A stretch of DNA of 37,655 bases, taken from positions 1 to 37,655 of the forward strand of contig URKE01000017.1 of assembly GCA_900548285.1 (NCBI GenBank), given 5' to 3'. The DNA comes from an uncultured Eubacteriales bacterium (lineage in GTDB: Bacteria; Bacillota; Clostridia; Christensenellales; Borkfalkiaceae). Of the stretch, positions 1-6,352 are shown piece after piece (positions within the stretch are counted from its first letter, which is position 1; every line of letters begins with the position of its first letter). Both the position numbers and the translations under genes were made by a program. The notes beneath the pieces were generated by a model. It worked only from the letters and a program-made list of their open reading frames with translations. It searched no databases and was not told where the DNA came from.

Positions 1-661
1 TGCCTACGTCGTGGAAAACGTTATCCATAGCGAGATTGAGCGAGTAGGTTTTGCCTGCATAAAGCAAATCCACGGAATCTTTGCCGAGATTGTATTTCGT
101 AACGCCCGTAGGAGCGGTGATAGACATACTTGACGGCACGCCTTCGTAGACGATATTGACTGTTCCGGTCTTACCGCCTTGTCTTGTGGTGCAGGTAAGA
201 ATTGCCTTGCTGCCTTTGAAAGACTTGTAGCAGTTGACCGTTGCCGTAAGATTGCCTTGCGAATCGTCCGTCACCTTGATATAGTCCGAAATGTTCTTGT
301 CTTTGAGCGGAGCGTCATTTGCCCAAGCAACAGACCAAGTAACGTATTTATCTACGACGGTAGACGGCGTAATGGTTGCCGTAACCGTTTGAGATACGTA
401 TTGTTGTGTATTGTCCGCAGCGAGAGCAGGCGATTTCACGCTCATAAGTCTGGGTTGCCCGAGAGTGAGAACTACCGCGGCGTTGGATTCGTCCGGCGTT
501 TCCTGTTGCGTTCCGTTCTCTTGCGGTTTGATGGGAGTGGGTTTGTCAAGCGACAGAATAAGTGCCGCAACAACGCCTGCCATAAGCACGATAATGAGCG
601 TAAAGGCGATTATCCACTTAACCGCGTCGGATTTTTTGTGTTGATTGAATTCTTGATACAT
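1..661 (-). CDS. Membrane-anchored protein with Ig-like extracellular part, 3' end cut by window
   Basis: The frame is open from a start codon at 659-661 to the window edge, giving the first 220 residues; the C-terminus is missing. A GGAGGT ribosome binding site sits just upstream. The protein has a short basic N-terminus, one hydrophobic segment at about residues 15-35, then a Pro/Thr-rich stalk and a region rich in beta-type sequence (VTATITPST, VTWSVAWA), resembling bacterial Ig-like or cell-wall-associated repeats. It is therefore probably a type II anchored surface protein of the mobile element, but I do not recognise a named family. It is the most distal visible gene of the minus-strand series that begins near 2682. 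Confidence 0.7.
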   Translation of the reverse strand, partial: MYQEFNQHKKSDAVKWIIAFTLIIVLMAGVVAALILSLDKPTPIKPQENGTQQETPDESNAAVVLTLGQPRLMSVKSPALAADNTQQYVSQTVTATITPSTVVDKYVTWSVAWANDAPLKDKNISDYIKVTDDSQGNLTATVNCYKSFKGSKAILTCTTRQGGKTGTVNIVYEGVPSSMSITAPTGVTKYNLGKDSVDLLYAGKTYSLNLAMDNVFHDVG

Positions 662-749
662 AATGTTTTTTACCTCCGAAATTTAGATTTTTGGGTGTAA
701 AAAACTACGGCTTACCTAAGCAAACCGTAGTTCTCTACAAGGGGAATGC

Positions 750-1100
750 TTATCTCAAAAGCATATTCATGAAACTCTTGTCCGACGTTCTCGCAGGCTT
801 AATCGGGCATTCGTAAACAGTCCCGTCTTCGTCGTAAGAACGAACGGCGTAAGTATTGCCTTTCACTACCTTGCCGTGATCGTCTTTCATTTCGTAAGGA
901 ACGACGACGAGTTCCGCTTCCATAGCGTCACCGAAAACCACGTCAAGAACGTTGTAGCCGTTTTTGTCGGTGTCTTTGTTGGGCGGTGCGACCTGAATTT
1001 TGATTTCCTTGCCGCGAACTACACCTTTAATGAAGTAGGAGTAGTATTCCTTACCGTGACTTTCAAAAGTTTCTCTTTCAACCATAATGTTGTTAGCCAT
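750..1100 (-). CDS. Hypothetical mobile-element protein, 116 aa
   Basis: The gene is preceded by a near-perfect TAAGGAGGTG ribosome binding site, which fixes the ATG at 1100. The product is a soluble, mixed-charge protein with alternating hydrophobic residues (YYSYFIKGVVRGKEIKIQVA) that suggest a small beta-rich fold. There is no signal peptide, membrane segment or nucleotide-binding motif. It lies 14 bp downstream of the small basic gene ending at 1115 and is probably cotranscribed with it. I do not recognise a family. The context (integrase, Xis-like proteins, LexA-like repressor on the same element) suggests a cargo or transfer-accessory role, which is inference only. Confidence 0.75.
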   Translation of the reverse strand: MANNIMVERETFESHGKEYYSYFIKGVVRGKEIKIQVAPPNKDTDKNGYNVLDVVFGDAMEAELVVVPYEMKDDHGKVVKGNTYAVRSYDEDGTVYECPIKPARTSDKSFMNMLLR

Positions 1101-1114
1101 TACCTTTCACCTCC

Positions 1115-1381
1115 TTAATTTTTCTTCCCGATAGTGCGGGAGATTTTCTTTGCTTCGGCTTTGGATTTGCCTTCGCCGAGTGCCTTCTTGTATTTGAACA
1201 AGCCGGCGTGATCGGACTGTGCCTGAAGATAACCGGAGCGAAGACCTGCTTCGTAATCGGTCAGTTCCTTACCTACTTTCGGTCCGTGTTCGTGAACTTT
1301 GTTTTTGCGTTCGGATGCGTAACCCTTCGCTCGTTTGGAAGGCACGCTCCATCTGCGTTCGTTGTTATTTTTGTTTGCCAT
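1115..1381 (-). CDS. Small basic hypothetical protein, 88 aa
   Basis: An AAAGGAG site precedes the ATG at 1381. The product is strongly basic, with Lys/Arg clusters at the N-terminus (RRWSVPSKRAKGYASERKNK) and C-terminus, and a central stretch LTDYEAGLRSGYLQAQSDHA predicted to be helical. This composition suits a nucleic-acid-binding or processing accessory protein, but no named family is recognised. It is followed 14 bp later by the 116-residue gene and preceded by a leader carrying a repeated motif shared with the gene at 1999. Confidence 0.7.
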   Translation of the reverse strand: MANKNNNERRWSVPSKRAKGYASERKNKVHEHGPKVGKELTDYEAGLRSGYLQAQSDHAGLFKYKKALGEGKSKAEAKKISRTIGKKN

Positions 1382-1729
1382 AATGTGTTTTACTCCTTTA
1401 CCCGTGTAGCCGTTAGTTCAGCATAGAATTTTGATTTTTTGTTGCCCGTGTTGCCGTTAGCCAAGCGAAAAATTTTGATATTAAGTTGTAAGTTTGCAAG
1501 CCTTTTTCTTTTTGTTGAAACATTCCGTTTCGTGCGACTTTTACTTTGGAAGGTGGCCACCTTTATCTTTCGAATGTCCGCATAAAACAGTCGGTTTTCT
1601 TTGTCGAAAATAGACTTGCTTTTATATTTCCATAGAGAACGCGAATTCTCTTAATGGACGATTGAATGTAACCGAAACGACAGTTAAAGTGCCGTTATAG
1701 GTTGATTAAACGCACATTTATGTGATTTT
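1382..1729. other. Non-coding spacer with repeated leader motif
   Basis: No convincing gene is present in about 350 bp. A 16-bp motif (CCCGTGTAGCCGTTAG) at 1401-1416 recurs with one change at 1445-1460, each followed at the same distance by AATTTTGAT, giving a roughly 35-bp repeat with a 44-bp period. A related CCCGT motif lies near 2014, before another start codon. A perfect 14-bp palindrome (AAGGTGGCCACCTT) sits at 1550-1563. An inverted repeat TTGATTAAA/TTTAATCAA at about 1702-1736 overlaps the stop of the gene at 1730. A basic minus-strand frame through here lacks an ATG and is not called. Confidence 0.5.
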
Positions 1730-1999
1730 TTAATCAATATAGGTCCTTAAATATGTGCGTGTTTTGATACGTTTACCGTCAAGATTGTTTCTTGATTGAA
1801 ACACGAACTCATAGTCGATGTCGCGCTCGGAAGTTCTGAAATAATAGGTATCGTCGCTTACAGAATGAACGTCTCCGCGATTGTTGGAACAGAGAGAAAT
1901 TTTCTGCTTGACGATATAGTCCGGGGTGCGATAAACGTTGTCTGCGTTTTGAAGAAAATCAATATCGCAAACGGGTTTTACAACAGCGTGTTTTGACAT
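1730..1999 (-). CDS. Hypothetical protein, 89 aa
   Basis: The frame opens further upstream, but only the ATG at 1997-1999 has a ribosome binding site (AAAGGAG, about 9 bp upstream), so the 89-residue form is chosen. The protein begins MSKHAVVKPVCDIDF and contains a Tyr/Arg/Asp-rich second half (YYFRTSERDIDYEFVF) with alternating hydrophobics, suggesting a small beta-rich domain. There is no membrane segment and no recognised family. Its leader resembles that of the gene at 1381 (TACTCCTTTGCCCGT on the plus strand). It belongs to the minus-strand series of element genes. Confidence 0.65.
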   Translation of the reverse strand: MSKHAVVKPVCDIDFLQNADNVYRTPDYIVKQKISLCSNNRGDVHSVSDDTYYFRTSERDIDYEFVFQSRNNLDGKRIKTRTYLRTYID

Positions 2000-2043
2000 A
2001 TTTTTTACTCCTTTGCCCGTAACCTGATAGCACAGTGATTTTG

Positions 2044-2340
2044 TTATTTCAACGCCGACTGCAAGAAATAAATCAATTTGTTGTTGAGTTCCTTCATATA
2101 GTCGGTGGTGAGTTGCCATTCTTCGGCAAGAACCGCTTGCGTATTGTTGTCAATATACAACGACACATAAAGGATATAGAGCCTTGCAGGAGCGTTTTGC
2201 ATTGCCGTATTGTATCGTTCGACTTTCTGAACGATTGCAAGCGGCTTGACAGTTTTGGAACTTCTGTCGAACAGTTCTTTCATTGAGTAGTAGTAACGAA
2301 TTTCTTTTAAGTCGTTTCGGACCTGAACCGTGGTAAGCAT
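2044..2340 (-). CDS. Hypothetical protein, 98 aa, probably helical
   Basis: The ATG at 2338-2340 follows an AGGAGGT ribosome binding site; an in-frame GTG at 2349 overlaps that site and is rejected as the start. The product begins MLTTVQVRNDLKEIRYYY and is largely helical, with heptad-like hydrophobic spacing and no membrane segment. Small helical proteins of about 100 residues with an RYYYSMKELFD-type motif occur in Firmicutes conjugative elements and prophages, but I cannot name the family. It begins 12 bp after the end of the upstream helix-turn-helix gene and is likely in the same transcript. Confidence 0.7.
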   Translation of the reverse strand: MLTTVQVRNDLKEIRYYYSMKELFDRSSKTVKPLAIVQKVERYNTAMQNAPARLYILYVSLYIDNNTQAVLAEEWQLTTDYMKELNNKLIYFLQSALK

Positions 2341-2352
2341 TTTTAACACCTC

Positions 2353-2682
2353 CTATTTTTTGTTTTTTCTGCCGAACTTCTTTATGATTGCGAGCATTGT
2401 TTTCTTTTGGTTTTCGTCGCAATTTCCGAGCATCGTTACCAATAATTCCTGCTGTTCGTCTGACAGATACTGCTTTCCAAGATAGTAATCATCTTCGACA
2501 AAAACTCCGCTATCGTGCCGGCCCGCAGCGGTGTATATCGGGTAAGAAATCGAGAGTTCGAGAACGTCACGAATAATTGTTTTCCTGCTTACGCCGAGTT
2601 CAAATGCGAGATTGTCCATCTTTTCGTGACGACGTTCGCAAATAATCTCTAAAAGCGCTTGGCGACGTTCCGTTGCTCTCAA
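2353..2682 (-). CDS. HTH_11-type DNA-binding protein, 109 aa, TTG start
   Basis: The frame is open to 2748, but the ribosome binding site AAGGAGGTGAG points to a TTG start at 2680-2682 (LRATERRQALL). Residues 1-60 form a winged helix-turn-helix of the HTH_11/DeoR type: RRQALLEIICERR, then a helix-turn-helix NLAFELGVSRKTIIRDVLEL, then a wing IYTAAGRHDSGVFVED. The C-terminal part is charged and ends KKFGRKNKK. It is probably a local transcription regulator of the element, first gene of the series running to position 1. A 7-bp-arm palindrome lies at 2729-2747, just upstream, and may be its operator. Confidence 0.8.
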   Translation of the reverse strand: MRATERRQALLEIICERRHEKMDNLAFELGVSRKTIIRDVLELSISYPIYTAAGRHDSGVFVEDDYYLGKQYLSDEQQELLVTMLGNCDENQKKTMLAIIKKFGRKNKK

Positions 2683-2728
2683 TTTTCTCACCTCCTTTGC
2701 CTTCGATGGCCTTATTTTCGCAGTCAAC

Positions 2729-2747
2729 TGGGACACCTTTTGTCCCA
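2729..2747. promoter_or_regulatory. Palindrome upstream of HTH_11 gene, possible operator
   Basis: TGGGACA and TGTCCCA form perfect 7-bp arms around a 5-bp spacer, about 45 bp upstream of the TTG start. No T-run follows on the minus strand, so a terminator is unlikely. Autoregulation by the winged-helix protein is inferred from position only. Confidence 0.4.
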
Positions 2748-2787
2748 ATTAAAAAAGTTTTTGATATTTTTTGGGATTTTTTGAAAT

Positions 2788-2853
2788 AAAAAAAGTGCCT
2801 TGACAAACAGGAACCTCTAAAAAATGAGATTCGCTGTTCGCCAAGACACTTTT
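2788..2853 (-). terminator. Long hairpin terminator on minus strand
   Basis: Arms 2791-2817 and 2826-2853 form about 27 base pairs with an 8-nt loop and one bulged base (2833). Four positions that are mismatched on the plus strand all become G-U pairs in minus-strand RNA. Seven U residues follow (2788-2794). It lies downstream of the zinc-ribbon gene and upstream of the HTH_11 gene, and so separates two minus-strand transcription units. Confidence 0.75.
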
Positions 2854-2978
2854 AAGCCTTGTATTTTACCTGATAGGTAAGTTACGAACACTTACACATA
2901 AAGTATTTAAGCCGGATTTGCCTACTTTCGCTATTCCAGAACGACCGGGATTTGCTTTATGCACGCTACAATATTAAG

Positions 2979-3149
2979 TTAGTCCATCTTGATTTTAATC
3001 AGGATTTCTTTGTTATGCTGTTTACTGAATATCTTCGCTTTACAGCGATGACAAACAACAAGGATTGCGCCGTCTTTTCGTTGATAGCCCGTAGTCTTTT
3101 TATGACAACAAGGACATACGAAAGGAACAGGGTTAGAACTCGTCTCCAA
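2979..3149 (-). CDS. Small zinc-ribbon protein, 56 aa, TTG start
   Basis: A strong AAAGGAGGTT ribosome binding site lies 7 bp before a TTG at 3147-3149, and the frame runs 56 codons to TAA at 2979. The product contains two cysteine pairs, FVCPCCHKKTTGYQ and VVCHRCKAKIFSK, about 20 residues apart, the pattern of a zinc ribbon. Such short zinc-ribbon proteins are common in Clostridial prophages and integrative elements, usually with unknown roles in nucleic-acid binding. It lies downstream of the LexA-like gene on the same strand and is followed by the long hairpin terminator at 2788. Confidence 0.8.
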   Translation of the reverse strand: METSSNPVPFVCPCCHKKTTGYQRKDGAILVVCHRCKAKIFSKQHNKEILIKIKMD

Positions 3150-3316
3150 AATTCAACCTCCTTTCCCCATGACACACAAAGAGTTGTATTTAACCCACTG
3201 CATTGATAGGGTTGGGTAATCCCATATCGCAGGAAGATTATCTTTTGTGCCTAAATATGAATAGTAACGAATAAGACGGGGCTCTCTTACTTTGCCACTA
3301 TGCAAATTTCAAAAAA

Positions 3317-3925
3317 TCAATAAATATCCTTGAGAATTTTAACTGCCACGCCTTGTATGGCAACATCATCGAAAAACATATCCTTCATTCCGTCGTTTTC
3401 GGGATGCAAACGGAATTTCTTTCTTCTCTTATCAATATAATATCTTTTCAACGTCGCCTCGTTTTCTATGAGCGCGACAACTATTTGACCTTCTTCTGCC
3501 GTGTCTTGCTGACGAACGACAACCAGATCGCCATCATCTATGCCGGCGTTTATCATACTATCGCCCTTTGCCCTAAGAATAAAGAATTGTCCGTTACCCA
3601 AGAGTTCACGAGAAAACGTAACGTAACATTCTATATTTTCTTCGGCGAGAATGGGCGTGCCGCAAGCAACTTCACCTACTATAGGTAAACGATTATGGTT
3701 ATAAATAGCGTTTACTATTTCTTTTGTTTGAAGATCACCGTATCTTCCGCTTTTTTCAATTTCACCACGTTTTATAAGTTCGTCAACATACCTATATGTT
3801 TGAGGAACGGACAAGCCGACGGCGGTTGCGATTTGTTGAAAAGTAGGATAAACGCCGCTTTCAAAGTAGCAATCGTTAATCAACTTCATTATGTTATTGA
3901 GAGTTTGTTCATTTTTGCTTCTCAT
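3317..3925 (-). CDS. lexA: LexA-like self-cleaving repressor
   Basis: The 202-residue protein has the normal LexA length and layout. Residues 1-65 form a LexA-type winged helix-turn-helix (YPTFQQIATAVGLSVPQTYRYVDEL), and residues 80-200 an S24 peptidase domain. The cleavage site is Cys88-Gly89 in GEVACGTPILAEE; most LexA proteins have Ala-Gly, while Cys-Gly is seen in UmuD and some phage repressors. The Ser123 (AKGDSMI) and Lys160 (ATLKRYY) dyad is intact, so RecA-stimulated self-cleavage is expected. An AAGGAG site supports the ATG at 3925. Its promoter is overlaid by two palindromes, pointing to autorepression. On this element it probably links excision or transfer to DNA damage; that is inference, and a host-type SOS role is not excluded. 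Confidence 0.9.
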   Translation of the reverse strand: MRSKNEQTLNNIMKLINDCYFESGVYPTFQQIATAVGLSVPQTYRYVDELIKRGEIEKSGRYGDLQTKEIVNAIYNHNRLPIVGEVACGTPILAEENIECYVTFSRELLGNGQFFILRAKGDSMINAGIDDGDLVVVRQQDTAEEGQIVVALIENEATLKRYYIDKRRKKFRLHPENDGMKDMFFDDVAIQGVAVKILKDIY

Positions 3926-3943
3926 TGGAACGCTCCTTATTGT

Positions 3944-4005
3944 CTAAATGAGTTTCGTTTCTCATTTAGTGATTTTATTATACTCAAATCACTATCGAAA
4001 GTCAA
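3944..4005 (-). promoter_or_regulatory. lexA-like gene promoter with two palindromic operators
   Basis: TTGACT (4000-4005), a 17-bp spacer and TATAAT (3977-3982) form a near-consensus promoter reading on the minus strand. A palindrome with perfect 9-bp arms (TAGTGATTT/AAATCACTA, 3967-3994) spans the -10 box. A second with 9-bp arms (CTAAATGAG/CTCATTTAG, 3944-3969) covers the start-site region. Neither matches the Bacillus-type LexA box CGAAC-N4-GTTCG. Confidence 0.85.
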
Positions 4006-4054
4006 GAGGAGAAAAGGGGCAAAACGAAAAAATTTTTAACTTATTAAAATTAAA

Positions 4055-4082
4055 AAAGTAGGAGTCGAGTGGCTCCTACTTT
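4055..4082. terminator. Bidirectional terminator
   Basis: A perfect 10-bp stem (AAAGTAGGAG/CTCCTACTTT) with an 8-nt loop lies 6 bp after the ATPase stop codon. A run of six U follows on the minus strand, so it ends ATPase transcription and insulates the LexA-like promoter. Confidence 0.85.
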
Positions 4083-4088
4083 AATTTG

Positions 4089-5447
4089 TTAGACAATCGT
4101 TCCTTTTGCCAAATCTTCGGCAATAAAAGAGCAGAAGTAAAAAGGAACGGTTAGCAACTTTTGCTTATCGTCAAAACCGTAATTGTTTCTTGATACCTTA
4201 ATTGCAAACTCAAATTTATTGTGATTTGAAAACTTTTCCAAAGAGTTCAACATGCCGCGCCCTTTCTTAACGTCAATCGGGAACAACTTATTGTTGGATT
4301 CCACGATAAATTCAAGTTCGGCGGACAATTTACCTTTCCAATAAAAGAGATTTATGCCTTGTGCAATAAGCTCGTTTGCGACAAAGTTTTCAAAGAATAT
4401 GCCCGACAACATATTTTCTTTGTCGGGTGAAACAAACGATGATGCGTTTATTCCGCTTTGATAGGAAAACATACCGCTATCCGCAAGATACAAACGGAAA
4501 TTGCTATCGTTGTCTTGAATAAGCGGCATAGTAATATGTTCTTTAAGTTGATACGACCTATTTACAATGTGCGCCATTGTAAGCCAGTCAATGGCGGTCG
4601 CAAAGTCGCGAGTTTTGCTTTTTTCTTCTATAAGCCCTGGCGAAAAATTCTTTGATTCTTTATTGAGCTCTTTATATATATTTGAAAACAATGAACGCGA
4701 ACGCAATATAGCTTCTCTGCTTGCTTGATACAATTCCATATCGGAAAGATAATTGTCGTACAGAACTTTAAGAATCTCCCTTGCTTCAAAAAGATTTTGC
4801 GTTGTAATATAAGTATCAACGACTTCGGGCATTCCTCCAACAAGCATGTATTTATAAACCTGCTCCAACGCAAGCTCATGAACACTTGTATCTAACGCTT
4901 TCTTTTCCGAATATGCCTTTCTAATTCTTTGATACAGCACTTTGTTGCTATTCAAAAGAAACTCTTCAAAAGTAAGCGGATATATTGTAATTTGATTTAT
5001 CTTGCCGACAGGAAACAAAAATTTAGAATTGTTTCCCGCGCCCCGCTTATTGGTTTCTCTTTGAAGTTTTATTCTTACCATAGAGCCGGTTGCAATAACC
5101 GGGATTTCCTTGAAATCTTGGCAAAAATACTTTAATGCAGAGATAATATTCGGACATTCTTGCACTTCGTCAAAAATCAATAAGGTTTTGCTGTCTATTT
5201 GCCTGCCTTTTTGGAGAGATATGAACTCAATAATCTTTTCTGCGTTTGCGGTAGAAAAGCAAAATTCACGAATTTCATCTTCTTTCTTGCAGTCAATGTA
5301 GATATAACTATCTTTATAATACTTGTCGGCAAAAATATCCTTAACCAAATAAGTTTTGCCAACCTGACGTGCGCCCCAAACAATCAAAGGTTTTCTATTT
5401 GTGCTTTTATTCCATTCTATAAGTTTTTGTGTCGCCAATCTTTCCAT
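4089..5447 (-). CDS. AAA_14/DUF4143 family ATPase
   Basis: This 452-residue protein has the full length of the AAA_14 plus DUF4143 family. The N-terminal AAA domain shows Walker A GARQVGKT (25-32), Walker B LLIFDEVQE (89-97) and a sensor-like IATGSMVRI (118-126). The C-terminal half matches the DUF4143 pattern, including LGGMPEVV-like and DSGMFSYQSG segments and a nuclease-like tail that ends GRGMLNSLEKF and FDVKKGRG-like residues. These ATPases are widespread, mobile and of unknown role; a DNA-binding or restriction-like role has been suggested. It is monocistronic: its own promoter lies at 5472-5500 and a terminator at 4055. A GGAGCG site precedes the ATG at 5447. Confidence 0.9.
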   Translation of the reverse strand: MERLATQKLIEWNKSTNRKPLIVWGARQVGKTYLVKDIFADKYYKDSYIYIDCKKEDEIREFCFSTANAEKIIEFISLQKGRQIDSKTLLIFDEVQECPNIISALKYFCQDFKEIPVIATGSMVRIKLQRETNKRGAGNNSKFLFPVGKINQITIYPLTFEEFLLNSNKVLYQRIRKAYSEKKALDTSVHELALEQVYKYMLVGGMPEVVDTYITTQNLFEAREILKVLYDNYLSDMELYQASREAILRSRSLFSNIYKELNKESKNFSPGLIEEKSKTRDFATAIDWLTMAHIVNRSYQLKEHITMPLIQDNDSNFRLYLADSGMFSYQSGINASSFVSPDKENMLSGIFFENFVANELIAQGINLFYWKGKLSAELEFIVESNNKLFPIDVKKGRGMLNSLEKFSNHNKFEFAIKVSRNNYGFDDKQKLLTVPFYFCSFIAEDLAKGTIV

Positions 5448-5471
5448 AACTATCGCTCCTTTCGTAATCTA

Positions 5472-5500
5472 ATTATACACGAAATTAAATTGTTTTGCAA
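5472..5500 (-). promoter_or_regulatory. Promoter of the AAA_14 ATPase gene
   Basis: TTGCAA (5495-5500), a 17-bp spacer and TATAAT (5472-5477) read on the minus strand, about 25 bp before the ATPase start. Two 20-bp direct repeats lie just upstream at 5517 and 5550. Confidence 0.75.
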
Positions 5501-5800
5501 GAGTTTAGATATATTATTTGCACCTTTTTTGGTGTTTTGTATGGCATTGTTTGCACCTTTTTAAGTGTTATTTTGTCGATTATTTGCGCATTTTAACGCT
5601 TTTAGCAAAAATCTGTGTGTTTAATTTCGACATTCAACGAGCAACATAATGAGCCTTTTTGTTTATAGTAGCCGTATTTACAATTTCCTTTTGTCTTTCG
5701 GGGGTATAGCCTAATCGTCTGCATCGACTGGTCAAGGCTCATAAAAAATAATCCGATTTCAAAGGTAAAAACATCTTAACATACAATTGATGACAACCAT
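5501..5800. other. Intergenic region with a two-copy direct repeat
   Basis: No gene is called here. Two 20-bp copies of TTTGCACCTTTTT-type sequence (5517-5536 and 5550-5569, 18 of 20 identical) are spaced exactly 33 bp, about three helical turns, upstream of the ATPase promoter. On the minus strand, 5634-5738 holds a short open frame reading RRLGYTPERQKEIV that has no start with a ribosome site; it may be a remnant of an older gene. Confidence 0.45.
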
Positions 5801-6124
5801 ATGGCATATTTTGAAGAAGAAATAAAAACTATCACTATGCTATTTTTTGCTCGTCGCTCCGCTTTTTCCTTGACAAGTCGCTGCATTCGATTATTCTCGC
5901 CCCCTGTCGAAAGACAAAATGAAAAATGCAAGGTGGTGATTCGGCACGAACCATTGTTCAACCCTTCGGATGCCATTGTTGGCATCTCGCCCGAGGGGTG
6001 TTTATCCATTGAAAGTGGAAAATATGCCTTGAAAGTAGACGTTCAACCATTCACACTTGTTTCTCGAAGTGTGCTAACGTTGATTCAGAAGTTAGCGAGC
6101 GATATGGAAATCATCGTCCGATAG
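5801..6124 (+). CDS. Possible small hypothetical protein upstream of xis-int
   Basis: An open frame of 107 codons ends 32 bp before the Xis-like gene. The second half (KCKVVIRHEPLFN, GISPEGCLSIESGKYALKVD) looks protein-like, but the first 40 residues do not, and neither the ATG at 5801 nor internal starts has a ribosome binding site. It may be a real small gene with a later start, or the frame may be chance. A possible promoter for the integrase genes (TTGACA near 5872 with TATTCT) lies inside it, which weakens the coding call. Confidence 0.3.
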   Translation: MAYFEEEIKTITMLFFARRSAFSLTSRCIRLFSPPVERQNEKCKVVIRHEPLFNPSDAIVGISPEGCLSIESGKYALKVDVQPFTLVSRSVLTLIQKLASDMEIIVR

Positions 6125-6156
6125 ACTTCAATTCAACAAAAGGAGGTTCAAGGCAA

Positions 6157-6351
6157 ATGTTAAGAAGCATCAAAAAAGCATTCGATATAATCAAAGCCGA
6201 AGACGCAGAAACTGCCATCACAGTTCACACCATCCGAACTTGGTGTAAACAAGGCAAAATTAAGTGTCTGACTGCCGGCAACAAGGTTCTTGTTGATATG
6301 CAAAGCCTCTTGGATTATATCGCAATCAAAACAGACAATACGGAGGTATAA
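6157..6351 (+). CDS. Excisionase-like small HTH protein
   Basis: This 64-residue protein follows an AAAGGAGGTT site and ends 1 bp before the integrase start, so the two are translationally linked. The pattern TVHTIRTWCKQGKIKCLTAGNKVLVDMQSLLDYI is that of a MerR/excisionase winged helix: recognition helix, short wing with a basic turn, and a final helix. Such proteins bind and bend DNA next to attachment sites and favour excision by the tyrosine recombinase. The same module occurs again at 7825 and twice within 8024-8494. Confidence 0.85.
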   Translation: MLRSIKKAFDIIKAEDAETAITVHTIRTWCKQGKIKCLTAGNKVLVDMQSLLDYIAIKTDNTEV

Positions 6352-6352
6352 A

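Noticed and set aside
179..700. Plus-strand frame of 173 codons at the window start
   Set aside because: It is antisense to the membrane-anchored gene at 1-661, which has a strong ribosome site and a clear membrane segment.
1400..1660. Basic minus-strand open frame between the genes at 1381 and 1730
   Set aside because: It lacks an ATG and a ribosome site, and part of it is generated by the 44-bp-period leader repeat.
2952..3206. Plus-strand frame of 84 codons
   Set aside because: It is antisense to the TTG-start zinc-ribbon gene, which has the stronger ribosome site and the cysteine pattern.
5634..5738. Short minus-strand frame reading RRLGYTPERQKEIV
   Set aside because: It looks protein-like but is only about 33 codons with no start signal; it may be a gene remnant and is mentioned only in the spacer entry.
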